A DNA stretch of 64,000 bases from the NCBI GenBank assembly GCA_963971225.1, contig OZ020267.1, positions 123,187,891 to 123,251,890 of the forward strand. Reading direction: 5' to 3'. The notes beneath the pieces are model-generated. The model did not search any database, had not been told where the DNA came from, and was given only the letters and a program-made list of their open reading frames with translations. Made by a program: the position numbers and the translations under genes. Shown in pieces: positions 47,723-57,859 of the stretch (position 1 is the stretch's first letter; the number at the start of each line of letters is the position of its first letter). The stretch comes from Melieria omissa (Eukaryota > Arthropoda > Insecta > Diptera > Ulidiidae).

Positions 47723-49597
47723 CTACGACTTTACTCGCCGCTTATTAAACTTGATAGCTGACTCTATCAGAGTCGAGCCTCGTATGAAATCAACAACTAC
47801 AATGTTGGCATACTCACCCAACGCTGAGCGGTACAGTTGCGAGATGAGTCTGTTGGTTTCATCGGCAACTTTTCGTGATCCACCAATCATACCTGCACTC
47901 TCATTGCGTCGAATGGGCGTAAGAATTGCCATATCTGCTACTGGTTGTGAGTTAGAACGCCTAAATTAAAAAAACATATAATACATGTAATGGTTACTCG
48001 AGTATTTGTGGACTGCCAAAAAATAATTTATCAAAAGTTCTGTTAGAACCAACAGTAAAACCCTGTTTCAAAAAGCCATTATATATATTGTGGCGATAAA
48101 GCAAGTTGAGCTTAGTTAATCATGCACCTACACAGTTGATGCGTGCATGGTTTTTTATTGACAATTTCTTTGCCCGAAAGCTCTTTTGTCCTTGTTGGAT
48201 TTAAACCAAGTTCAACCTCCTCCTCCAAAATAATTCAGTGATTCGCACAAATATTGGTATTCAACGAAAAACTTTCAGCTATATAGATATGCATGGATTT
48301 GTATACATAAAACAATGGTTAAGATACTTACTTCGACCACTCGCTTGAGGCTTTAACCAGGTGACTTTGTAACGTCTCCCAAGTAGGTGTATCACCCCAA
48401 CGTTGTTGTATGGAGCCGATAAATGTATCTGGAAATTGGTCGAGCAGCTTTTTTTCAGTGCTGGTCAGTATGATTGACTGATTAGCTGCCCAGATATCGT
48501 TCAATGTAGACTTCCATGTGAGCGGTGGCTTAACAATAAGTTTCCCGAACTGTTGCTCCAGCAAATTTACTAGGATTTTATGAACGGCTCGGTTACTCTC
48601 AAATCCTTCGAAAGAAATCTCTTGAATTATCAACGTTTACGATGAGGTTTATGCTGAACTTACCCACGGGGAAGCTCTGCAAGTCGAATATGACAATTTC
48701 ATTTGTTTGCAGCACAAACTCTTTAACTTCGAGCAATATTTGAAGCAGCGGTCTTTGTCTGGTGAAGCCGCGATTGATAAAGAACTTTACGGGCGAGTCT
48801 TCGTAATAGCCGAGGCTTATGTCCAAATAGCGCACACCGTGCAACAGCTGACCGCGTACATCGTCGTCCTGAGTCAAGTCACGCATATTGGCGCGCTTCT
48901 TACAATTGAGGTAGTCCTTCTCCGTCAAGTACACGCCCGGATTGTGGGCGCCAGGCACAACAATTTCGCTCAAACGCACCGGACCAATTCTCGCCCGCAT
49001 ATCATCTTCCTGAACCCAGGCACGCTTATTTGCGAATTTTTTACAATTGAGGGAATTATTTACCGACAAGTATGAGCCAGAGTTGTGTGTGCCAGGTATA
49101 AATATGTCACGCAGGCGCAGATTACCAATCACCGACCGCAAGTCCTGCATCCATCGCGGATATGTCCTAACGCAGGTGGACGCCACAATCGTTCCGTCAA
49201 CGTAAATCAAGTTTGCCCAGTACTCATAGCAAGTCGTATTCACTGTGGCCTTTCGTGAGGCCGCATAGTCAAAGTGCCATACCGTTCTTCGGCCCGAACT
49301 GATCTCTTCAACATCGAATGCAGCAAACAGGACGCCGTTATCTGGCACCCAGCTCTTTCTGCCCGAGACAACGACAGGCGAAAACTTCTTTGGCTGCTCC
49401 GTAGTTAATACCACATAATCGCTCCAGAAGAAAATGGCGTTTTCCCAGGATATCTCAATGTGATGTTCCTCCGCGTTGATCGTAATCCACAGCCCCACGT
49501 CTGTCTGACCGATGTTTTCGTCTTCTTCAAAAGCGCACAATTGCAGTCCCACTGTCAACATGGCCACTACGATTAGGTTAATACCGGCTGGTGCCAT
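47723..49597 (-). CDS. Secreted PI-PLC X-like protein, copy C, with duplicated catalytic segment
   Basis: Three exons (49597-48664, 48605-48332, 47960-47723; phases 1 and 2; exon 2 is 274 nt and exon 3 238 nt, both as in copy A) give 481 residues. A signal peptide (MAPAGINLIVVAMLTVGLQL) precedes the beta-rich region. Residues 158-204 and 205-251 form a 47-residue tandem duplication: the first has IFIPGTHNSGSY (H171), the second IVVPGAHNPGVY (H218), each followed by LNCKK and a D-rich stretch. Then comes HGVRYLDI, but FFINRG has Arg (R276) where copy A has the second histidine. The frame is intact. Whether it has any activity is unknown; a pseudoenzyme or binding role is inferred. Confidence 0.9.
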
Positions 49598-49936
49598 TTC
49601 TCAAAGGATCACAACGATGAGTTCTCCTCAAAAGCCGGCAGTATTTGTTCTTTGCGCCAACTTAATTCAGTTCGCACCATTCGCCGTTCACCTTCTCAGC
49701 AACAATATCGTTGACGAGAAGCCAGTGCTGAAATAAATAGTTGTGCTGCAACGGGCAAATCTACAACGCGCAATGGTATCGGTTCGCATTGAAAGCTTGT
49801 TGTGTACGCAGTTTTTATAAAAATAATATAACAGTAATAGGTGTGCATGCACTTAAAGAAATTCTTGTTGCTATTTGATCTGTACATGTGACGTTTACGT
49901 GGACGACGTTTTTAACTCGGGGTGTTGAATAATTTT
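49598..49936. other. Upstream region of PLC-X copy C
   Basis: About 340 bp between the start codon of copy C and the next MITE; the likely promoter lies here. No clear TATA box on the minus strand. Confidence 0.4.
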
Positions 49937-49940
49937 TTAA

Positions 49941-50171
49941 CCCTTATTCCCAGAAGTGAGCTTCACAGTCTCACTAAAGATTTCAAATGGTGATAAATCC
50001 AAAAGATTTTCGATTCCATTATTTTATGTAATCCTATATTGCCTTTATAAATTTAACATTTTAGACAGTTTTTGTATTTTTTAAACAAATGTTTTTAGTA
50101 ATTTAGTTCATGTAAGCCTGACAAGTCTCACTTCTGGGTTTACGCTACTTTTACAATTCTGGGAATAAGGG
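49941..50171. mobile_element. piggyBac-like MITE (TTCCCAGAA family), copy 1
   Basis: The TIRs CCCTTATTCCCAGAA are perfect. The left flank is TTAA (49937-49940) and the right flank TTGA, a mutated TTAA. The interior (AAAGATTTCAAATGGTGATA) matches the copy at 57190-57438. Confidence 0.85.
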
Positions 50172-50508
50172 TTGATAAATAAAGCATGTATTGTATTTTA
50201 ATTTGCCCAGAGTTCAGAAATCTTTCGAAGAAAAAGGTTTATAGAAAATTGATATGGGAATAGATTTTTAATAATCGGTAAGATTGAAGAAACTTCTCAA
50301 GAATTTACGCACTGCAAAGCTTTCTTGGTATAAAGTGTTAACCCCGGGTTTCAACCCAAAGTTAATGCATTTTGGGGAACAATCTAAATGAGGACTTTTC
50401 AAGACTTTATTCATCAATAAATATGTACTTTATATAGTTAAGCTTACCAAAAATAAATTTGGTAGAAGAAAATGCATGCTGAACTTGAAGTAACGAAACC
50501 TCAAAATA
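50172..50508. other. AT-rich non-coding stretch
   Basis: No feature recognised between two mobile elements. Confidence 0.5.
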
Positions 50509-51419
50509 TCAGGTGTACAACTTTGCTTCCGCCGTTTTTTTCCAAAATTAAAAGCTTTATTGCGAAAAAGTGCTTACAGATGTATTATTCAAAGTATTGT
50601 CCGTCGCTAGCGACAACTTTCTCCCATCTTTCCGGCAATTTTCGGATCCCGGCTCGAAAAAAGGAGTCCTCTTTTGACGCTATCCATGAAGCAATCCATT
50701 TTTCCAATTCTTCGAAGGATTGAAAATGTTGATCTGCCAGGCCGTGTGCCATCGAACGGAATAGGTGGAAGTCAGAAGGGGCGACATCTGGCGAATACGG
50801 CGGGTGGGGCAAGACTTCCCATTTCAGCGTTTCCAGGTACTTTTTGAACACTTTTGCGACGTGAGGCCGTGCATTGTACTCGTACGGCACCCAGTTTCCT
50901 TCTTTCTGAATCATGCCCAGGGCCTTGAGACGTTTTGAAATGGCTTGCTGACTCACTCCCAACGATTCGGCAAGCTTTTCTTGGGTTTGGCACGAATCTT
51001 CATCAAGCAATGCTTCTAGTTGTTCATCTTTGAAGGTTTTTTCTCTTCCACCACCATGTTTGTCTTCGACATCGAAATCACCATTTTTAAAACGTTGAAA
51101 CCACTTCCGACACGTTCTTTCACTCAGAGCAGCATCACCGTAAGTTTCTGAGAGCATTCGATGCGCTTCAGCTGCATTTTTTTTCGAATTGTAACAGAAA
51201 AGTAAAACTTCCCGTAAATGGCGAGAATTGGGCACATAAACGGACATTTTCGAGCGTGAATAATACGAAAACAAGAACAACTGTCACTGAAACGGCGATG
51301 GCAATTCGTTAGGCACTGTCCACACTCACTTTAAAGGCATTACCATCTATGTATTTCAACCAGCCTCAGCCGGTACAGCCACCTATCGGAAAACGGCGGA
51401 AGCAAAGTTGTACACCTGA
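50509..51419 (-). mobile_element. Mos1-like mariner with internal deletion
   Basis: The ends TCAGGTGTACAACTTTGCTT and their inverted partner match for about 30 bp; TA lies outside both (50507-50508 and 51420-51421). The TCAGGTGTACAA start is shared with Mos1-type (mauritiana subfamily) mariners. At 911 bp it is about 370 bp shorter than a full element. Confidence 0.93.
50585..51247 (-). pseudogene. Mariner transposase, in-frame internal deletion
   Basis: The ATG at 51247 opens a 220-codon frame with no stop. It has both N-terminal helix-turn-helix motifs (HLREVLLFCYNSKKNAAEAH, and LAESLGVSQQAISKRLKALG) and the C-terminal part with HPPYSPDVAPSDFHLF (third catalytic Asp) and RWEKVVASDGQYFE. 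Between WVPYE and YNARPHVAKV about 120 residues of the catalytic domain are missing, including the first catalytic Asp; the second Asp of the usual DNARPH motif is replaced by Tyr at the join. The protein could bind TIRs but not cut. Full-length mariner transposase is about 345 residues. Confidence 0.92.
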
Positions 51420-51442
51420 TACATATGTACATATTTTATATA

Positions 51443-52177
51443 CAGTACTTTTCACTTAAAGCGAACTTCGAGGGACCGAGCGAAATGGTTCGTTTTACAG
51501 CCCTATTCTGGCAACCGAAACAATAGTCACCTCGGTAACAATTGAATACTTGGTAACAATTGTCACTTTTTGGTATTCTGGAGCAAATTCAAAAGCTCAA
51601 AAGGTGACAATTGTTTCGAAATTTGTTACCTCCGTAGGAGCAGGTGACAAGCATACAAAAATTATAAAATTCAAATTTCGTATTCAAATGCGCCTTGAGA
51701 AACTGAAAAAAAAAATGCTTCAGCTGCTCCTGCGTCGCGACGTGTCGTGCGCTTAAACTTAGGAACTCTAGAAACTAAAAGAATATATACATACATTTTG
51801 AAGAAACTCCAAAAAAAAGACTTGCTTCGCCAGATTTTCTGCATTTGCCATTTTTTGTTTGTTTATTTTTTTACAGTTTGACAGAAAAAATACAAAAAAC
51901 AGCTGTTTTGATAGAAAAAAAGCTTTCACCTCGAGTGGTGAATTGTTTGAACTTTCTTCTTGTCACCATTTTTCCAGAATACGGAAACAATCAAATTCAA
52001 TTCAATTGTTACGGGGGGTAACAATTGTTACGGTAGTGCCAGAATAGGGCTGTTAACCGAAAGTTCGCTTTAAAAGGGGTCCTTAATAAGCGAAAACATA
52101 GAGCGCGTACTTTTGGAATTGGTTCGTTTTAGGCGAAAAATCGTTTTAAACGGGTTCGTTATAAGCGAAAAGCACTG
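51443..52177. mobile_element. pogo-like element carrying a nested insertion
   Basis: The ends CAGTACTTTTCACTTAAAGC and inverted CAGTGCTTTTCGCTTATAAC are flanked by TA (51441-51442 and 52178-52179). A Harbinger-like element (51498-52052) sits inside. Without it the element is about 180 bp. Confidence 0.82.
51498..52052. mobile_element. PIF/Harbinger-like MITE with TTA duplication
   Basis: Perfect 16-bp TIRs CAGCCCTATTCTGGCA are bounded by TTA on both sides (51495-51497 and 52053-52055), the TSD type of PIF/Harbinger. GTAACAATTG motifs recur near both ends. A 68-codon frame at 51550-51756 lacks a recognisable domain. Confidence 0.78.
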
Positions 52178-52179
52178 TA

Positions 52180-53201
52180 TCTCGATTTTATGGCTACTGG
52201 TTCTCTACAGCAATTTTTGAAGCGACGTTTCTAAACCCTTTTCAAATTAATTTTAGGCTACGTTCATTACGTTTTAAATATTTAATAATATTTATTTATA
52301 TTTTTATTCTGGAAATGCCAATATTTTTGTTTTTATATAAATATCTGCTTTATATATTTTAAAACTGTTGCATTTTTTTAATTGTAAGTAAAAGAAATGA
52401 CAAACAATTGATAACATCGAAAAGTGATACCAAAGGAATGTACGCTGTCTGTTTAGTGCATTTATTATACGTCTTTGAATAAACATTGAATTTACAAGTT
52501 AGTTTAACAATGGAACGCACATGTTGCAAAAGAAGCCTTTGCTTTTGATTATAAATGTGGCCAACTATTACGACACGTTATACTTTATATATTTATATAT
52601 ATACATCAAGCTCTTGTTACTTAATATATCTTAGATAGCCGTCAAACAACAAATTCTAAGAATCGATTTAGTTTGTAATGTATATTGTAGTTCCATGCCG
52701 CTTTGTCCTCTAATTGCACTTGGCTTGATTGGCCATATAAGACTTTTTTAAGTTCAGTGCAGTTTAACGTTTTTTTAATCATGATTTAAGGTTTTAATTT
52801 TTATAAATAAAGTGAAGTCGCTTGACATAACATACACCTTTGATAGAAAACGTTTATTTTGATCAATATAGAAGTCTACTATTCTACAAAAGCATTTTAG
52901 AATTATTATTATATAATTTATATTATAAATATAAATAAATAAATAATAAAATAATAATACAATAATAATAATAAAAATAAAATAAATAAATAATATATAT
53001 ATATAAATGTTATAATGGCAAATGTTCAGGGCATATCTCTTTAACTCATTCCCTCTCATGAAAACTCACAAAAGGCGGATTTGCTGGGTTCAAAATTGTA
53101 TGTACAATGCACATTCGTATGTATGTATTTCTTAAAAATGAAAACAGTAATAATATTTGCGAAGTTATGAAGTAAGGGTTTGAACTTTTTTGGTAGCACC
53201 T
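52180..53201. other. AT-rich stretch with ATA/ATTA microsatellite
   Basis: A dense (AATA/ATAAT)n block lies at about 52905-53008. No gene is seen. This is the 3' flank of PLC-X copy D. Confidence 0.6.
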
Positions 53202-54657
53202 TCAAGTGGGACAAGTTAATCCGTTGCCTGCGTGTTCTTCACGGTATGCCCGCTCAATTGATCCCAGTCTTCGATTGTTCCACTCAATGGCGTGTTCCAC
53301 GAGGTTTGTGCCACGAATGAAGTTGACAGCGACAATATTCGCACGATTGCCCAACTCGTCGCGATACAGTTTTGAGATGCGGTCGTTCACCTCATCAGCC
53401 CTTTCGCGCACGCCATTGTTCTGACCGTCGCCTATAAGTACCGCCATGGTTGCAGTTGGCTTCTTTTGCACTGCCCTGTTGGCAAAAACATTGTAATTTC
53501 GTTTAGCAAATCGTTCTGATTCATTGGCACTTACGATGGATTCATGAAGTGAATTTTGCGTAAGAAATTTTCCATGTCGGCCCAATTTTTGGCTTTCGTC
53601 CAATGATGCTCCACCGAATCGAAAAGTGTGTCTGGGAATTTCTTCACCACATCTTTATTGGCATAGGCTAGTATGACGTTTCGGCCAGTGGCCCATATGT
53701 AGCGTAAAGAAGCACTCCAAGTGGCCACCGGATGCACGAAGACGTTAATGAATGCACCCTCCAGGAACTGCACCAACATCTCATGAACGTCTGGTCTGCC
53801 GCCAAAGTCTACGGAAGAAGTCTGTTATTAATGCATGGATGGCATAAGCATTTTACAAGTTTAGATAAACCGCTGGACTTACTTTTTGAAAACCCCTTCA
53901 CATCGAATATCACAATTTCGTTGGATTCCAAAACGAAAGTCCTCACTTGTTGGGCTATTTCACCGAGAACACGGCGCTTCTTATAGCCATAGTACACAAA
54001 GAACTTTTCGGTCGTGTTCTCGGAATAGCCGACACGTATGTCCAAGTAGCGCGCACCGTGCAACAGCTGACCATGAATATCGTCGTCTTGCGTCAAGCTG
54101 TATTTGGTGAATCGCGTTTCCAGCAGCGGATTGAAGTTGTACTGATAGGCGCCAGAATTGTGGGTGCCGGGTATGAACATATTGAACAGCTGCACTCCCT
54201 TGGCGTGCGCCTGCAACTGTTGCATCCATCGGGGATACACGCGCAAGCACGTTGTCTCCGAGATGTTGCCTTGGCTGTCAACGTAGCTCGCCCAGTAGGC
54301 GTAGCAGCACGTATTCACTGTGGCGTTCCGCGAGAGTTCATAATCGAACTGCACAGTGGTGGAGAGTGCGTTTGTTGGAGAGTCGGGCTCGAAAGTGTCC
54401 AAAACGATGCCATTCTCCGCAACCCAGTGACTCTTGAGTTGCGTGCGGACAGTTCTGAATTTTGTCGGCGCCGTGTTTGTCAATAATATGAAGCTGTCCC
54501 AGAACTTCGAAGCATTCGTCCAAGCTAATCCCAGGAAGTTCTTCTGCGCATTTATTGTCATCCAAAGGTGCTTGGCGGGAAGCCCAGCTTGGGCTTGAAG
54601 AAAATGTAAGCAAATTAACTGCACGGCTATGGCTGAAAGAAAGCCGACTGGTCGCAT
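53202..54657 (-). CDS. Secreted PI-PLC X-like protein, copy D (second histidine replaced by Tyr)
   Basis: Three exons (54657-53883, 53808-53535, 53475-53202; phases 1 and 2; exon 2 is 274 nt) give 440 residues. I chose the ATG at 54657 because MRPVGFLSAIAVQLICLHFL aligns with the signal peptides of the sister copies; the open frame extends upstream to 54738, but a splice acceptor (TGTTGTTTAG) there suggests a 5'-UTR intron. X-domain motifs: MFIPGTHNSGAY (H166, N167), HGARYLDIRVG (R203), then FFVYYG with Y223 where copy A has histidine. The basic C-terminal tail (NNRRLGSIERAYREEH) is longer than in A and C. The frame is intact; lost or altered catalysis is inferred from the residue changes. 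Confidence 0.88.
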
Positions 54658-54835
54658 TTTGTGGGGGCGTGTAGCCGAGCACAACACGGGCTCGTTCTCA
54701 GGTTGAATATTACGTTGCGCTTGTGTACTAAACAACATAAGAAGGTTAAATTAAATTTTTGGATAACAGTTATAACCCAATAGGTCACTATTGTGTATTC
54801 CAGTTTATTGGATCGAAACATGTTACCTGTTTTTT

Positions 54836-54955
54836 GGCAACAGTTAACAACAACAAAATATACTAAGGCATGTGCATTGTGTACAGTATTAACACATAAA
54901 CCCGAAAATTACAACTTTTTAGTTGTGTCATTATTGGAGTGGATGTGCGATCTGT
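54836..54955. repeat. Partial copy of the 20009-20734 element's right end
   Basis: CAGTTAACAACAACAAAATA and ACAGTATTAACACATAAACC followed by CGAAAATTA, TAGTTGTGTCA and ATGTGCGAT match the right part of the other element in order, with deletions. The left half is absent. Confidence 0.65.
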
Positions 54956-55065
54956 CCAAGATCCGGCTCACAACAATAAAAGCTGGACTTGCTCTCGGTA
55001 CTCACACAAATTTTGATAGGCTGAACTAAACTGAAGTTAATCAATCAAGTCAAACATACAACCAA

Positions 55066-55632
55066 TTGCAATATACAACGCTACTTTACGCCATGAAGGT
55101 TTCTTTGTTCTGGCCTCAGTGGCTGAGAACTCTGTGGGTTGCGCAGTTTACAATGAGCAAACCAATTCATCTTTTTTTGTATAAGCTGGGTAAAAAATTC
55201 ACCTCTATGACGGTAGAACTTGTTACCATCCAACAAGCGATAAACATAACCGTGGAGAACAAAATTACAAAGCTTGCAATTTTCACTGACGGTCTATCAG
55301 CACTGCAGGGTCTAGAAAAGGATAGTAATAATAATAACAATTGACTAAAAGGAAACAGTTTTTTTTTAATCCAAAACTGTAACATGCCCCGCACGAGATA
55401 AAATTCTTGAACAGACTTCTGGCGGGGCACACGTATCATCTTATCTTCGAATGCCAAGCCTTAAATGGTAAGGAATAATTTAAAATTTTTTTTAATAAAA
55501 TTGACATTCTTACGGAGCTACTGAAAATCATACAATCTTGCGGAGCACGAAGGCCTAGTAAAATTTATACAAACTGCAAATCTTGAAAACTCCTTGTAAA
55601 ATGGTAAACCACTGTCATAAATAAATAAAATT
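55066..55632 (+). mobile_element. LINE RNase H fragment
   Basis: Plus-strand pieces include VLASVAENSVGCAVYNEQTN, KFTSMTVELVTIQQAINITV and KLAIFTDGLSALQGLE (the RNase H FTD-L-A motif), then in another frame EIKFLNRLLAGHTYHLIFEC. Frames are broken and the tail ends in an AT-rich AAATAAATAAAATT segment. A non-LTR element of the I/Jockey type is likely. Confidence 0.72.
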
Positions 55633-57185
55633 AGGTCAATACAATATTTGAAAAACACTACCTGGGTGCTATCGATATAAAAAAGCACAAAAAACCTACG
55701 ACTTTTTAAATTTTGTTTCGAGCTCTGGCGAACAGCCAGTAATAAGGAAACCCATTTTGAATGGGATAAATAGATATCATTGCGACCATCCACTTCTCCG
55801 CCTCTTCAGAATGCTAATGCTAGTACCAACTGCACTTTCACATTCTTGAAAGTATGATTACATTAGTATACGTTTTCCTTCTGTTGGAGAACTAAAACGC
55901 CCCCCACTTTTCTTATCACTTTGCTCTTGCACTGTACCTAAATAACTGTTTATCTTTTGTAAAGGCGTTGATGACACATAATTTCCAATTAATAGCATTT
56001 CACCAGCTTTAGAGTTGAACATATTTGAAAACAGACGACATCCTCTTGCCGTAGTATCGGTTGTTATGCACTCATTTAGCAATTACACAACTAAATAAAG
56101 GCTCAACATAACTAGGCATCATATTCAGGAATCGATTCAAGTACACGGCGCGGCGGTGGCTATTCAAACCATTCAACTAGTAAAAAAACACACTCCAAAT
56201 GTAATAAAAACAACAACCTATTACTGAAAAATAGCAGCGATATAAATTAGCCAAGGGCACAAAATCGCGAAAAAAACTAAATAAGTATATGTGAAAAAAG
56301 CTGCAATCAGCAAAGTCTGTTATCTTAAAACGATGACACAAAACTAACGCGAGACGCAAGACACCAGTTAAAACTTGCTGAAGGTACCGCGAGTGTGGTC
56401 CGCACTGTTTTCTGTAGAATGATGCTGGTGATGCTGGTACTCTCACCTGAAGGGCCTGAATTAGCCTCGATTTAAATCTGATCTAGATTGTTTTCGTTTA
56501 AAAAAAATTGATGTGTTTTATTGGTCTATCTTGGAGTGTTGTCACTTGAGTTCACGAACTTTAATTCACTTGAGTACAATCCAGTTAGTGCGCACTTAAG
56601 GAATTTCCGTTTCAAAACATATGCCTAACATATTCTACGGTCTATGTTCACTCTTTCAGGGACGTCGCTTCGATATTACTGCAATAGCGTTCGTCGTACG
56701 ACCTGTGTTAATGCAGTTTTCACATTAATAAGTTGGTGAGTAAAGCACGCAATGCGATGTGGCAGATATCTGTTCTTACTTGTTCTTCTATGTGCTTGAA
56801 TATCTATAGAGATCTATTAGATTTTTCAGTGCAATGCACTGGGGTTTATTTGTTTACATGTAGGCTTGAGCGGCGCGGCAAAACATATGTTGTAAGATTC
56901 ACCCAACTAGTTTCTTAACCCTCTTGCTATTTTCTTGCAATATCACAACATTCATATTCGTGGACGCCTGAGCTCGGTATTCCTACAGGAAACAACATTT
57001 TGTTGGTCATGAGATCTGAAGAGTATTTCGAAGTAAGAAAAATGCGCTTTCCAGGTTAAAACATAGAAGTAGAAACAATTTTGAATGCTTTCTTTTCACA
57101 TGGTAATTTTTAAGAGGTTTTATTAACATTAGTCATTGTCATATTTTTAAATAATGGAAAGACCAAATTAAATGTGTTTTTAAAG
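55633..57185. other. Non-coding stretch
   Basis: Several chance frames occur but none has family content or a convincing start. No repeat boundaries were found. Confidence 0.45.
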
Positions 57186-57189
57186 TTAA

Positions 57190-57438
57190 CCCTAATTCCC
57201 AGAAGTGAGCCTCATAGTCTCACTAAAGATTTCAAATGGTGATAAATCCAAAAGATCTCCGATTCCATGATTTTATGTAATCCTCTAATAGAATGTTAGA
57301 ATTATAGTGCATTTATAAATTTAACATTTTAGACAGTTTTTGTACTTTTTAAACAAATGTTTTCAGTAATTTAGCTTATATAAGCCTGACAGTCTCACAT
57401 ATGGGCTTACGTTACTTTAAAAGTTCTGGGAATTAGGG
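57190..57438. mobile_element. piggyBac-like MITE (TTCCCAGAA family), copy 2
   Basis: Perfect TIRs CCCTAATTCCCAGAA with intact TTAA on both sides (57186-57189 and 57439-57442). The interior is about 90% like the copy at 49941-50171. Confidence 0.9.
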
Positions 57439-57442
57439 TTAA

Positions 57443-57859
57443 AGATAGTTCATTGTGTACTATTAAAAAAAAATGCATCCAAAAACTTTGAGTAACACAA
57501 TCAGACAAAAACGGAGCGATATTTCCTTTTCCTAGTGTGTTTGTTTGTAGTTTTATTTTAGGAAAGACGAATTTATACAAATTAAATTGAACAGGTTTAG
57601 AAGACTTATCAAATATGTAAGTAACAAAGTAAAGTAAAAGTTCACACATAAATTTTAAAATACATTCAGCAAGATTAAAGGCCCGTTGCGCCAAAAAAAA
57701 AATTAATAAAATGCTGGCAGCTCTGTTTACTATTTCACAGTTTCGAATTGAAGACCTTATACGGTTTTTCGAACTCAGCTGATTGCTTAGTAAACAAAAT
57801 ATATATTAGAAAGTAAACGGATGCAATAATAATACAAACGCCGCCAACGGTTATTGGAT
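57443..57859 (+). other. Upstream region of the BTB zinc-finger gene
   Basis: AT-rich. No TATA box at a convincing distance. The start codon at 57860 is preceded by a GC-richer 5' UTR-like segment from about 57835. Confidence 0.4.

Noticed and set aside
53947..54486. A 179-codon plus-strand ORF
   Set aside because: It is antisense to exon 1 of PLC-X copy D and has no domain match.
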